A stretch of DNA of 64,000 nt from Pedobacter westerhofensis (GTDB taxonomy: Bacteria > Bacteroidota > Bacteroidia > Sphingobacteriales > Sphingobacteriaceae). A model generated the notes under the pieces. The model was given only the letters and a program-made list of their open reading frames with translations. It searched no databases and had not been told where the DNA came from. Location: positions 558,001-622,000 of the forward strand of contig NZ_FXTN01000002.1 of NCBI RefSeq assembly GCF_900182595.1, given 5' to 3'. Every line of letters begins with the position of its first letter. Position 1 is the stretch's first letter. Position numbers and translations under genes: made by a program. Shown piece after piece: positions 1 through 9,335 of this stretch.

Positions 1-837
1 AAAGTCACAAAAGGGCAGCTGCTGATGACACTTGAGGCGCCAGAGATCCTGCAATCGGCATTGCAGGCAAAGGAAAAATATGCGCGTTCACAATCAGATT
101 TTAACCTGAACAGGGAGAATTATGAAAGGCTGCGGATTGCCTCCCGAACTCCCGGCGCGATATCACCGATGGAACTGGCCACCTACAAGTCCAAAATGCA
201 ATCTGACAGCGCATTGAGCAATGCCGAAAAGGCAAGCTGGCAAATGCAGAAAGTGCTGATGGGATATCTTCGGGTAACGGCACCATTCAGCGGTGTGATC
301 ACCGACAGAAATACACATCCGGGAGACCTTGCCAGCGCGGGCTCTAAAGACAGTAAACCTATGCTGGAGTTAAAGCAGGTTGATCACCTTCGCCTGCAGG
401 TAGAGGTTCCTGAGGGATTGGCGGCCGCACTTAAAACCGGGGATAAGATCAGCTTTTACCTGTCGGCATTGCCAGGCAAAAAGATGACAGCAACGATCAG
501 CCGCAAAGCCGGAAATGTAAATATTCAGTACCGGTCTGAACGTGTAGAACTGGATGTGGATAACAGAAACGGAAAGTTATCACCTGGTATGTACGCAGAT
601 GTAATTATGAAGGTAAAAGGCAGTCCGGAGGATCTTGTTGTTCCTAAAGCCGCAGTAGTAACTTCAACAGAAAGAAAATACGTGATTGCCATACGAGGCG
701 GAGAAACGATGAAGGTTGATGTTTCGACGGGAATAGAATTCCAAAATAAAGTGACTGTTGCGGGAGACCTGAAAAATGGTGACCAGGTCATCGCTGAGGC
801 TAATGATGAGATAGAGGAGGGGCTTAAGCTCAATTAA
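1..837 (+). CDS. RND efflux periplasmic adaptor (HlyD/AcrA family), 5' partial
   Basis: This is the C-terminal part of a membrane-fusion adaptor that would link an inner-membrane RND pump to an outer-membrane channel across the periplasm. The frame is open from base 1, so the gene starts outside the window; the first ATG at 25 is internal. The visible 278 residues hold a long alpha-helical hairpin (Lys/Gln/Glu-rich, about residues 15-90), the second lipoyl half (APFSGVIT), a beta-barrel segment, and a membrane-proximal domain ending in KNGDQVIAEA. The motif VPKAAVV is typical of the family. The pump and outer-membrane factor are not visible, so the substrate is unknown. It ends just before a strong hairpin shared with the convergent gene downstream. 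Confidence 0.9.
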   Translation, partial: KVTKGQLLMTLEAPEILQSALQAKEKYARSQSDFNLNRENYERLRIASRTPGAISPMELATYKSKMQSDSALSNAEKASWQMQKVLMGYLRVTAPFSGVITDRNTHPGDLASAGSKDSKPMLELKQVDHLRLQVEVPEGLAAALKTGDKISFYLSALPGKKMTATISRKAGNVNIQYRSERVELDVDNRNGKLSPGMYADVIMKVKGSPEDLVVPKAAVVTSTERKYVIAIRGGETMKVDVSTGIEFQNKVTVAGDLKNGDQVIAEANDEIEEGLKLN

Positions 838-851
838 TATCACAGAATCCC

Positions 852-895
852 AAAAGTTTTCCCCCTTCAATCCATGGCTGAAGGGGGAAACTTTA
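852..895. terminator. Bidirectional hairpin terminator
   Basis: An AAGTTT(T)CCCCCTTCA arm pairs with TGAAGGGGGAAACTT across a 9-nt loop, with A-rich and T-rich flanks. It lies between convergent genes and touches the stop codon of the minus-strand gene, so it can serve both directions. Confidence 0.8.
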
Positions 896-1825
896 TTTTC
901 TGAATAAATCTGCCTTAATTTTTATCATCTCGCCCAGTAAAGTAGTGATAGGGACTTCCAGGTTTCCGGATGCCTTTGCTATTTTGCTGATGGCAAGATT
1001 CAATGTTTCAATTTCCGTTTCATGGCCATTCAGGATATCCTGATAAGTGGATATTTTCTGGCCATCCGAGATCTTACTGATGTTGACCATATAGTCTAGG
1101 ACATCATCTTCTTCCAAGTGAACACCCTGCTGGGCAGCAACGGCAACGCATTCCCGGATGACAGTCCTGGCAATCGCACGGGCACTTTCATTCCGATGAA
1201 ATATACCGTTGTCAATTTCCAGCAATGGACAAATGGAATTGGCAACACAATTGATGATCACTTTTTTCCAGAGCACTTCCTGAATATTTTCTTCAGCAAT
1301 AAAAGGGAAAACATCAGTTGATATCTGGCTGATAATATGTTGCAGTCCTTCAGATGAACCAGTAACAATACCCACCGGGGAGGTCGCGGCCCGCCTGAAC
1401 CTCACATTTGTTTCCGAAACAGATTGGCTTGTTACGAAAAGTACGCACCGGTAAAGTTCTTTAAAACCCCGCTCGATAAAGCTGTTTTCGATATTCAGGC
1501 CATTTTGCAAAAATACAACAGGGCAGTGGCGGGCTTTATTTTTTAATTTTTCTGCTAATTTTTCATTTCCAAAAGATTTATTTGTCAGCAGGATGATCCC
1601 GTCCATATCAGAATGGCTGCTCAGGGTACTGATAACTACTTCTGCCTTTAAGGTCTGCTCTCCGGTTTCTACCTCAATGGTTTCTGTGTAGTCGGGCTGG
1701 TTGTCAACACTGCCTCTCAGCAGGATCACGTTTTTTCCATTTAAAGTAAGGGTCACGGCTAATGCTTTTGCGATAACACCATTGCCAATGAGGTAGATGT
1801 TTTCGCTTGTGGGGTATGCTGTCAT
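893..1825 (-). CDS. Ketopantoate reductase (ApbA/PanE) family protein
   Basis: The 310-aa protein has an N-terminal NAD(P)-binding Rossmann motif (LIGNGVIAK, residues 12-20) and a C-terminal helical domain with WKKVIINCVANSICP, which matches the ApbA_C region carrying the catalytic Lys and Asn. True PanE reduces 2-dehydropantoate to pantoate in coenzyme A synthesis. Here the glycine motif is slightly divergent and there is no pantothenate-pathway neighbour, so it may act on another 2-oxo acid. It is transcribed alone and converges on the efflux adaptor gene. Start ATG at 1825 fits the family's usual start just before the Rossmann strand. Confidence 0.8.
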   Translation of the reverse strand: MTAYPTSENIYLIGNGVIAKALAVTLTLNGKNVILLRGSVDNQPDYTETIEVETGEQTLKAEVVISTLSSHSDMDGIILLTNKSFGNEKLAEKLKNKARHCPVVFLQNGLNIENSFIERGFKELYRCVLFVTSQSVSETNVRFRRAATSPVGIVTGSSEGLQHIISQISTDVFPFIAEENIQEVLWKKVIINCVANSICPLLEIDNGIFHRNESARAIARTVIRECVAVAAQQGVHLEEDDVLDYMVNISKISDGQKISTYQDILNGHETEIETLNLAISKIAKASGNLEVPITTLLGEMIKIKADLFRK

Positions 1826-1986
1826 ATTATAGTTGTTGTTATTTTACTTAAACTTTATGTTAATATTTATACAACGTGTTAATCGTAATCCTTAGTATTC
1901 CTGAAATAACAACTAAGGGAAATTGAGCTGCGGGAAATTTTAGCGGATAATTTTTTATACCTGACTTAAATAGTTTTTAACACCTC

Positions 1987-2016
1987 TTTGGAATTGGTCT
2001 AAATAATCTATATTCG
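1987..2016 (+). promoter_or_regulatory. Possible Bacteroidota promoter for the TonB receptor
   Basis: TTTG at 1987-1990 and TATATTCG at 2009-2016 are separated by 18 nt, close to the Bacteroidota -33 (TTTG) and -7 (TAnnTTTG) elements; the -7 box has one mismatch. It lies 24 nt upstream of the ATG at 2041. This is a pattern match only. Confidence 0.3.
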
Positions 2017-2040
2017 TCCAATTATTATTCATCATCCAAT

Positions 2041-4431
2041 ATGCAACTTTTTACATTACCCACTCGGACGGAACGACCGCCATTGTTTATCAAACTGATC
2101 TATATCATCACCATACTATTCCTGATCAATCCACTGATTATTTCAGCCCAAAGTTCAGGTACAGAAACCGCTGCTGTAACGGGTATGATTACCGATGCGG
2201 GAGGGCAACCGCTTCCCTATGCAACCGTTGCCATTTCCGGTGGTGGAAAGAGCCATACGGATGAACGGGGCATTTTCAGCTTTAAGGGCCTCAGTGCCGG
2301 TTTGCACCAAATCACGGTAAGTATTGTTGGCTATCACACGATAAAAAAGGATGTTACGCTGGCCGCTGATCAGGTTACAGATCTATCCCTGCAAATGCAG
2401 GAAGAAAATGCACTGTCTGAGGTGGTAGTTACTGCAGGACGGAAAGCGGAGAGTATCAGGGATGTTCCTTCCTCGGTGAGCATTCTGAATGCCCGGCAGG
2501 TAAGCGAACAACTCAATGTGAACCCTTCCATCGCATCTATTTTAGGTAATTTAATCCCAGGCTTAGGTACGGCCACAAATAAAGCCACCAATTCTGGCCA
2601 GACCCTCCGGGGGCGGCAGGTGCTGGTACTGGTTGATGGTATTCCGCAATCCACACCGCTAATGAATGGCAGCAGGGATATCCGTACGATAGACCCGGCA
2701 GTGATTGAAAGGGTAGAGGTCATCAAAGGGGCAACCTCTATCTATGGTAATGGCTCGGCTGGGGGTATTATCAACTTTATCACGAAAAAGCCGGAGGCCG
2801 GTAAGGTGTTTTCAGGTACTTCAAGTGTGGGCATGAGCGGCAACCTTGCCAATCCTTCCAATACCCTTGGATACCGTGTGTCGCAGTCCTTTGCAGGTAC
2901 AATCAAGCGGTTTTCCTATGTCCTGAACGGCACATATAATTATACAGGTGTACAGCGCGACGCCAAAGGGAATGTGAATGCCCAGCCGGATGGCCTCGGA
3001 GAAAATTCTCTTTACAACACCTTTGTAAAACTGGGTTACCATATCAACGATAACAGTGATATTACTGCATCATACAACCTTTTCCGCAGTACCCAGAACA
3101 GTGATTACGTAAATGTAACAGGCAAATATGGGGTAAATCCATCGGTAGGCCAGAAAGGCGATGATCCCGGAGAGCCTGCGGGAACTCCATATAACCACAA
3201 CGTCCTGGTTACCTACAGTAAAAAGGCACTCCCGCTAAATACCAGCCTGGATCTCTCGGCTTATTACAATGGCTTTATATCCATGAACCGGTATGTAGCG
3301 CAGGGAACCGCCTGGTATGGGCCGGGACAAACCAAGATCCAGTCCTTTAAAAAGGGCGTCAGGCTTACTTTAAATACCCCATGGAAGATGGGCGCACTGG
3401 GCGAAGGTGAGGTTACCTACGGACTTGATCTGCTCAATGACCGTACCAACCAGGTGCTTACCGACGGACGGGTATATATTCCGGATATGAATATGGTAAA
3501 TCTTGCGCCGTATGCACAAATGAAGCTGGACCTGCTTAGTAATTTTATCCTAAAGGCGGGTATCCGCTATGAGAATGCAAACGTAAAAGTCAAAGATTAC
3601 AATACGATCGCCAAGGGGCCAAACAACCAGGGCAGTATAGCGGTGACGGGCGGAAAGATCCCTTACAATGCCACTACTTTCAATGCAGGCTTGCGCTACA
3701 ATAAATATGACTTTTTTAATCCTTTTGTGAGTTTCTCACAGGGCTTTGCGATCAATGAGCTTGGCAGGATATTACGAAGTGCCACAAGTACTAATCTGGA
3801 AAGTATTGCTACAGATCCGATTATCACAAATAATTATGAAGCTGGATTTAGCAGTACACTCGGAAAGCTGAATATCACGGCATCTTATTATGTAAGCACC
3901 TCCAATCTGGGCGCCAATCTGGTAGATAACGGGAGCGGTGTACTGGTAGCCCAGAGGGAACCTGAAAATATTCATGGTTACGAACTTACGGCCGACCTGC
4001 TGCTCAGTAAGGTATGGACCATTGGCGGGAGCTATGCCTATGTTGAGGGTAAATCCAAACAGAGCAATGGCACAAAAGTTTACCTCAATGGCCTGCGTAT
4101 CGCTCCGCCAAAAGCAACTGGTTATTTGGGCTTCCGTCCGTCAGGCGCTTTTGATATGAAGCTTTTCTGGGTTTATACAGGCAGCAGGGACCGTTTTGAT
4201 GTGAGAACAAATGGGCTGTACGCCAACAGTGAAGGGCCGGTTACCTCTGTTCATCTTTTTAACCTTGCGGCGAACTATAAATTCAGTAGTAAATTTTCAA
4301 CAGGGCTGGGCGTAGAGAATTTGTTCAATAAATCTTACTACCCTGTCGTGAGCCAATACCGCGCTGTGGATGCGGAATATGTAAGGGGCATTGGCACAAC
4401 AGCCAATCTGAATTTCTACTATAATTTTTAA
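2041..4431 (+). CDS. TonB-dependent siderophore-type outer-membrane receptor
   Basis: This 796-aa protein has a signal peptide with a hydrophobic core at about residues 18-36 ending in ISAQ, then a carboxypeptidase-regulatory-like domain (about 44-125, TDAGGQPLPYATV), a plug domain (about 135-250, with VEVIKGATSIYGNGSAGG) and a 22-strand-type barrel ending in the outer-membrane signature NFYYNF. The plug motif resembles ferric-siderophore receptors of the FhuE/CirA type, so iron-chelate uptake is the likely role; this is family inference. An AraC regulator begins 15 bp after its stop, as often seen for regulated siderophore receptors. No biosynthesis genes are nearby. Confidence 0.88.
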   Translation: MQLFTLPTRTERPPLFIKLIYIITILFLINPLIISAQSSGTETAAVTGMITDAGGQPLPYATVAISGGGKSHTDERGIFSFKGLSAGLHQITVSIVGYHTIKKDVTLAADQVTDLSLQMQEENALSEVVVTAGRKAESIRDVPSSVSILNARQVSEQLNVNPSIASILGNLIPGLGTATNKATNSGQTLRGRQVLVLVDGIPQSTPLMNGSRDIRTIDPAVIERVEVIKGATSIYGNGSAGGIINFITKKPEAGKVFSGTSSVGMSGNLANPSNTLGYRVSQSFAGTIKRFSYVLNGTYNYTGVQRDAKGNVNAQPDGLGENSLYNTFVKLGYHINDNSDITASYNLFRSTQNSDYVNVTGKYGVNPSVGQKGDDPGEPAGTPYNHNVLVTYSKKALPLNTSLDLSAYYNGFISMNRYVAQGTAWYGPGQTKIQSFKKGVRLTLNTPWKMGALGEGEVTYGLDLLNDRTNQVLTDGRVYIPDMNMVNLAPYAQMKLDLLSNFILKAGIRYENANVKVKDYNTIAKGPNNQGSIAVTGGKIPYNATTFNAGLRYNKYDFFNPFVSFSQGFAINELGRILRSATSTNLESIATDPIITNNYEAGFSSTLGKLNITASYYVSTSNLGANLVDNGSGVLVAQREPENIHGYELTADLLLSKVWTIGGSYAYVEGKSKQSNGTKVYLNGLRIAPPKATGYLGFRPSGAFDMKLFWVYTGSRDRFDVRTNGLYANSEGPVTSVHLFNLAANYKFSSKFSTGLGVENLFNKSYYPVVSQYRAVDAEYVRGIGTTANLNFYYNF

Positions 4432-4446
4432 AAATACTTTTGTATC

Positions 4447-5343
4447 ATGAACGCTATCAAATCAGTTTCTGAATTTCACCGGCTGCTGTCGCTGCCTTCT
4501 CCACGGCATCCCCTGGTCAGCGTGATTAACCTGTCACAATCGATATTTCTAGAAGATGAAGTCTGGAAAGGATTTGTAAACAGGTTTTATTGCGTTGCGC
4601 TGAAGAGAGAGGCTACAGGCAAAATCAGATACGGGCAGCAGCACTATGATTATGATAAAGGTGTTTTAAGTTTTACAGCACCTAATCAGGTACAGTACCT
4701 GGATATCCATAATATGGAATGCGGTTCTGGCTATCTGCTGATTTTCCACCCTGATTTTTTATTGAAACATCCACTGGCAGGCAGCATCGGTAACTATGGT
4801 TTTTTCTCTTATGCGGTAAATGAAGCGCTGCACCTTTCTGCTGAGGAAGAAGATGACCTGATTACAATTCTTGATAAGATCCACAAGGAATGTGAACATA
4901 TTGACAAGCATACACAGGAAATTATCTTGTCGCAGATTGAACTGCTGCTCAGCTATTCCAACAGGTTTTATGAGCGCCAGTTTATTACCCGCAAAAACAA
5001 TAACTACGAATTGCTGGCAAAATTTGAGCAGCTTGCAGATCATTATTTTCAGAGCAACCAGACAGCGCAGTCGGGCCTTTTAACCGTACAGCATATTGCA
5101 GACCAGATGAACTTGTCTCCCAATTATTTGAGTGACCTGTTGCGGGTGCATACCGGGCAGAATACCCAGCAGCACATTCACGAAAAATTAATCGAAAAAG
5201 CGAAGGAGCAGCTCTCTGCAACAAAGCTGACAGTCAGCGAAATTGCCTTTGCCCTGGGCTTTGAGCATGCGCAATCCTTTAGTACGCTTTTCAGGAAAAA
5301 GACACAGATGTCGCCCTTAAAGTTCCGACAGATATTTCAGTAA
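4447..5343 (+). CDS. AraC family transcriptional regulator
   Basis: The 298-aa protein has an N-terminal cupin-like sensing region (about residues 20-180) and a C-terminal double helix-turn-helix (about 205-298) with VQHIADQMNLSPNYLSDLLR and EIAFALGFEHAQSFSTLFRKK. It follows the TonB receptor by 15 bp and is probably cotranscribed, so it may control that receptor. It is clearly paralogous to the AraC proteins at 27571 and 35012: all three share an opening of the form SEFHR..LP.P.HPL.SV and a central RQFITRK motif. The effector is unknown. It converges on the GH28 gene with only 13 bp between stops. Confidence 0.92.
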   Translation: MNAIKSVSEFHRLLSLPSPRHPLVSVINLSQSIFLEDEVWKGFVNRFYCVALKREATGKIRYGQQHYDYDKGVLSFTAPNQVQYLDIHNMECGSGYLLIFHPDFLLKHPLAGSIGNYGFFSYAVNEALHLSAEEEDDLITILDKIHKECEHIDKHTQEIILSQIELLLSYSNRFYERQFITRKNNNYELLAKFEQLADHYFQSNQTAQSGLLTVQHIADQMNLSPNYLSDLLRVHTGQNTQQHIHEKLIEKAKEQLSATKLTVSEIAFALGFEHAQSFSTLFRKKTQMSPLKFRQIFQ

Positions 5344-5356
5344 GTACTCCTGTGCT

Positions 5357-6754
5357 TTAATTTACTTTGAAGCCCTCAACATTCTCCTGGATATATTTTT
5401 CGCCCTTAACGCTTGCAGCATTAACATCTGTAAGTACAACGTTTTTTACCGGCAGTTCTTTTTGTGCAAGGATCCTGGATACAAATTTCACATCCGCTGC
5501 GGTGATATGTTCCAGGAACACATCCTGTATAGGTGTCAGTTTCTTTTCATAAGTTGGGACAAGCGTACGCCACTGGTATAAGACATCGGTTTCTATCCCA
5601 AGTATACCGAGGTCGATTTTACCTGATGTAATATTGCTGGCATAGATATTTTTCACAAATCCGCCCATTCTTTCATTCGTTTTAATAAAGATGAGGTGGT
5701 CCAGTTTAGCTCCCTCTAAAACCTGACAGTGATCGATGAACACATTTTCAATCCCACCAGACAATTCGCTGCCGATTGCTACCAGCTGATGCCCGTTTTT
5801 GACAGTGCAGTTGCGGATCACCACATTTTTTGCAGGCGTCTTATAGATCCAGCCTTCAGGATTCCTGCCGGATTTGATCGCAATTGCGTCATCCCCCTGA
5901 TCGAACGTACAGTTTTCAATCAGCACGTTCTGGCTCATTTCTGGGTCAACTCCATCGTTGTTGTGTCCATGGGCATATACTTTTACATTTCTAATCAGCA
6001 CATTTTTTGACAGGTAGGGGTGGATCGTCCAGAAAGGGCTGTTGGTAATGGTAATTCCTTCAATCACAACATTTTCACAGCGGTTAAATTGGATAAACTG
6101 CGGGCGCAGATGTGCGGTGTCGTTTACCATCTGCCTTTCTTTCAGGGGCGTCCTTTTCCAGGCAAGATTGTACAGCCGTTTAATACTCTCCATATGCGCT
6201 TTGGGGCGGGCAAACCATTTTTCCCAAACCTCCATTTTGGCTTTAATTTCTCCCTCACCGGACAGCGCAACATTTTTGCACTGGTATGCGTAAATCAATG
6301 GCGAATAATTAAGGCATTCCATACCTTCCCAGCTTGATGATACGGCAGGAAGATAATCCGATGGGTTTCCGGAAAACAGAAGCACGGCGCCTTTGGCCAG
6401 GTGGAGGTTGACATTGCTGCGCAGGTGTATCTTTCCTGTTAACCATTCTCCGCGGGGGATAACCACCACACCGCCGCCAGCGGCACTCGCTTTTTTGATT
6501 GCCTGCGCAATGGCGTTAGTTGTTTTCAGCTGGTCGCCCGCTTTTGCACCAAAGGAAGTGACCACAAAAGAATCACATTTACTGAAATTAGGTACCTGGA
6601 TGGCAGGCATCGTAAAAGGAGCCTTAACCTGAATCAAATCTTGCATTACTACTGGCAGGGGGTCATGAGATACGCTTTCACTGTTTGTAAAGGCTACGGT
6701 TATTGAAAAAGCACAAAAAATGGCAATCAGAGTGGAGATCTTGAATCTGGTCAT
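5357..6754 (-). CDS. Glycoside hydrolase family 28 (polygalacturonase-like)
   Basis: This predicted exported right-handed beta-helix enzyme hydrolyses galacturonan or rhamnogalacturonan chains. I chose the ATG at 6754, giving 465 aa that open with a clean signal peptide (ISTLIAIFCAFSITVAF); the longer ORF to 6817 would bury that signal. GH28 catalytic motifs are in order: NNDGVD (about residues 265-270), GDDAIAIKSG (about 287-296), a GH pair with AIGSELSGG further on, and FIKT. Repeated beta-helix turns (NVVIEGITI, NVLIRNVKV, NVLIENCTF) support the fold. It is last in a minus-strand cluster behind an aldehyde dehydrogenase and an amidohydrolase. Exact substrate is inference. Confidence 0.9.
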   Translation of the reverse strand: MTRFKISTLIAIFCAFSITVAFTNSESVSHDPLPVVMQDLIQVKAPFTMPAIQVPNFSKCDSFVVTSFGAKAGDQLKTTNAIAQAIKKASAAGGGVVVIPRGEWLTGKIHLRSNVNLHLAKGAVLLFSGNPSDYLPAVSSSWEGMECLNYSPLIYAYQCKNVALSGEGEIKAKMEVWEKWFARPKAHMESIKRLYNLAWKRTPLKERQMVNDTAHLRPQFIQFNRCENVVIEGITITNSPFWTIHPYLSKNVLIRNVKVYAHGHNNDGVDPEMSQNVLIENCTFDQGDDAIAIKSGRNPEGWIYKTPAKNVVIRNCTVKNGHQLVAIGSELSGGIENVFIDHCQVLEGAKLDHLIFIKTNERMGGFVKNIYASNITSGKIDLGILGIETDVLYQWRTLVPTYEKKLTPIQDVFLEHITAADVKFVSRILAQKELPVKNVVLTDVNAASVKGEKYIQENVEGFKVN

Positions 6755-6835
6755 ATGGAATATACTGGTTGTACAGGAAAGATAGGTTTTATTCCTGTAT
6801 GGGCCATCCTTGTCCATGCTGGTATTGTGCTGGCT

Positions 6836-7855
6836 TTATCTCATTTCGCGTATTTGTTTCCTGCTTAGTCTTAAAAACCGGGCAGCGTTGTTAAAAAAGA
6901 TATCCCGTTTTTGTGCTGCAGTAAGGAAAGGCGCATGCTGGATATTGTCAATGCTGATCTCCATTGCCTTGGGCCAGACCATCTGGTCTGAACCGTACAT
7001 GATCCTCTTTCCAAAACCGGCGTCAACAAGGCGCTTCAGATAACCATAAAATTCTTTTTTCGGCAGGATGTAATCAATCACCCCAAGATCAACATACAGC
7101 TGAGGGTAGGTATAAAGCATTGCGATCATATCATCGATCATCGGCCAGCCAGCGTGCATGGCATATACCCGTAGTTTGGGATGCCTGATCATCGCTTGTT
7201 CCAATACCAGCGCGCTGTGCATGCGTGCCCTGTATTTTACTGCGCCCTGGAATGGTGCCCCGGGCGGGCCAGGGCCAATATGAATGCCAATGGGGATGTC
7301 CAGATCTTCAGCCATTTGTAAATAGGGTTCAAACACACTGTCTGAAGGGGTTATGCCCTCGTACTGAATGGCAATTTCTGAGAATACTTTAAACTCCCCG
7401 GATTTGAAAAGCCTCCTCAGTGAATCTGCATCCAGCTTCTCCGACTGTATATGACTAAAATCCCAGTAAACGGCATTAATGATATGTTTTGGTTCTGCAG
7501 CCTTCCACTTTCTTACCCTGTTGATGCTTCCGCTCAAAACCCCATAGATATTTCTTTTGCGCAGAATATGAAGTGTAGACGCTTCCAGTTCATGATCCGT
7601 TAGCGCCGAAGTTACCGATTTGTCGTTCCATTCAGCGGTTTTTTGCACCCGCTGATACACCTCGCCAAAGTCGTGCTGAGGATCATTGCCTCCCCAGTAT
7701 TTGAAGGGCGCACCGAGTTTTAATGGAGGCGGGCCCAGTTCCGTTACACTTAAGGCATGAAGGTGCATGTCGATAACAGGAAGGGGCCGCTGCTGCGCGG
7801 ATACCCCTGCTGAAAATTGTAATAACGGAAGAAACAGCCAAAGTGCTTTTCTCAT
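6836..7855 (-). CDS. Amidohydrolase (Amidohydrolase_2 family), secreted
   Basis: The 339-aa protein has a signal peptide ending near VSAQ, then the metal-binding HLH motif (IDMHLHAL, about residue 30), IGIHIGPGPPG mid-protein, YAMHAGWP and the late MYGSDQ motif with the conserved Asp. This is the TIM-barrel amidohydrolase_2 group, whose members hydrolyse or decarboxylate cyclic or carboxylic compounds. It starts 2 bp after the stop of the aldehyde dehydrogenase gene, so the two are translationally close and very likely cotranscribed. The substrate cannot be read from the sequence; a role in processing an uronic-acid or aromatic product is speculation from context. Confidence 0.85.
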   Translation of the reverse strand: MRKALWLFLPLLQFSAGVSAQQRPLPVIDMHLHALSVTELGPPPLKLGAPFKYWGGNDPQHDFGEVYQRVQKTAEWNDKSVTSALTDHELEASTLHILRKRNIYGVLSGSINRVRKWKAAEPKHIINAVYWDFSHIQSEKLDADSLRRLFKSGEFKVFSEIAIQYEGITPSDSVFEPYLQMAEDLDIPIGIHIGPGPPGAPFQGAVKYRARMHSALVLEQAMIRHPKLRVYAMHAGWPMIDDMIAMLYTYPQLYVDLGVIDYILPKKEFYGYLKRLVDAGFGKRIMYGSDQMVWPKAMEISIDNIQHAPFLTAAQKRDIFFNNAARFLRLSRKQIREMR

Positions 7856-7857
7856 AT

Positions 7858-9237
7858 TTAGTATTCAAACCAGTTATTTAAAGCCTGTAATTTGTCCATT
7901 GTATAAGGCGGATACAGATGATCTATCGCGGCACCTGCGGGAGAAATGAGGATAGACTTTGGATTGGTCAGCGAGTCGAAACCAAATTTTCCTACATAAT
8001 TCCCCATGCCCGAACTGCCCACGCCGCCAAAGGGAAGCGTGGCCACAAACAGTTGTACGTTAACGATATTTACGCCTCCTCCACCGAAAGAGAGCGATTT
8101 CAGCAATTTATCTGTATTGGTTTTATCGGTGCTGAATACATAGGTGGCCAAAGGTTTTGGTGCATTATTAATGTTGCTGATGGCCTTGTCCAGATTTGTG
8201 TAGGTAAGAATAGGAAGGATAGGCCCGAATATCTCGTCTTCCATAATTTTATCTTCCCAGGCTACCGGATAGAGCAGGGTCGGCGCCACATATCTTTCTG
8301 CTTCGCTACTTTCGCCGCCTGCTACTACTTTACTCTGATCGATTAGCCCTGCCAGTCTTTTTACATGACCTGCGTTTATGATAGAAGAGTAGTCCGGATT
8401 ATTTTTAGGATCATCGCCATAGAGTTCAACCACGGCTTTTTTAGCTTCTTTAACAAATTCTTCTGCTACAGATTCATGCACATAGGCGTAACCCGGGGAT
8501 GCACAAAACTGTCCTGCCCAGGTTGTAGCTCCCCAGACAATTTTTTTTGCTGCATCGGCGATGTCAGCCGTTTCATCAATTACCGCCGGGTTATGTCCGC
8601 CCAGTTCGAGGACCACCGGTGTAAGATGTTCAGCTGCTGCCCTGAGTATGATTTTGCCTACCCTTGCACTGCCGGTGAAGAAGATGAAATCAAAAGGAAG
8701 TTTTAGGAGTTCTGTGACCTCTTCAACTCCACCTGATACTACGGCTACTGCCTCCGGCTCAAAATATTGTGGAATCAGTTTATCCAGCAATGCGCTCGTT
8801 GCCGGTGTATCTACACTTGTTTTGAGCACTACAGTGTTTCCTGCAGAAATAGCCGTGATCGCAGGGTAGAGCAATAAGAGGATAGGTCCGTTAAAAGGGC
8901 CGATGATCAATGTTGAGCCAAATGGGTCGCGCTGGATTGCACCGCTGTAGCCCGCATCTGCAAGAAATTTTGGTACAGCAGCAGGAATGGGTTTCAGCCA
9001 GTTTTTTAATTCTGACTTTACAAGTTCGATAATGCCAAGCGGGGCGTTTACCTCAAAAACCTGCTCTGAAATTGCAGTTTTAAAATCCTGGCTTACCGTC
9101 TGGTAAAATTCATTCATGTTTTCTTTGAGCATGCCGGCCATTCTGTCCAGTTGCCCTATGCGCCATTCCAGTGATTTGGTGATACTGGTGTTGAAATAAG
9201 ATTTTTGTCTGTTTAATAATTCCTGGTACTTGTTCAT
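7858..9237 (-). CDS. Aldehyde dehydrogenase (class 3-like)
   Basis: This 459-aa NAD(P)-dependent enzyme oxidises aldehydes to acids. Visible motifs are the substrate/cofactor segment GPFNGPILLLLYPAI, FFTGSARVGKII (cofactor loop), VLELGGHNP (general-base Glu) and GQFCASPGYAYV, which carries the catalytic Cys. The length and the missing N-terminal extension fit the class-3/coniferyl-aldehyde type, and there is no signal peptide, so it acts in the cytoplasm although its operon partners are exported. It is first in the ALDH-amidohydrolase-GH28 run, with 98 bp between it and the upstream Crp-like gene. Confidence 0.9.
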   Translation of the reverse strand: MNKYQELLNRQKSYFNTSITKSLEWRIGQLDRMAGMLKENMNEFYQTVSQDFKTAISEQVFEVNAPLGIIELVKSELKNWLKPIPAAVPKFLADAGYSGAIQRDPFGSTLIIGPFNGPILLLLYPAITAISAGNTVVLKTSVDTPATSALLDKLIPQYFEPEAVAVVSGGVEEVTELLKLPFDFIFFTGSARVGKIILRAAAEHLTPVVLELGGHNPAVIDETADIADAAKKIVWGATTWAGQFCASPGYAYVHESVAEEFVKEAKKAVVELYGDDPKNNPDYSSIINAGHVKRLAGLIDQSKVVAGGESSEAERYVAPTLLYPVAWEDKIMEDEIFGPILPILTYTNLDKAISNINNAPKPLATYVFSTDKTNTDKLLKSLSFGGGGVNIVNVQLFVATLPFGGVGSSGMGNYVGKFGFDSLTNPKSILISPAGAAIDHLYPPYTMDKLQALNNWFEY

Positions 9238-9335
9238 TGATGTATTTTTTTACCAAATCTCAGGAATCAGAAGATGCTGGTCATTCACCCGGGTTAACTA
9301 ATACAACTATTTTGAGTATGACGTAAATACTAACG

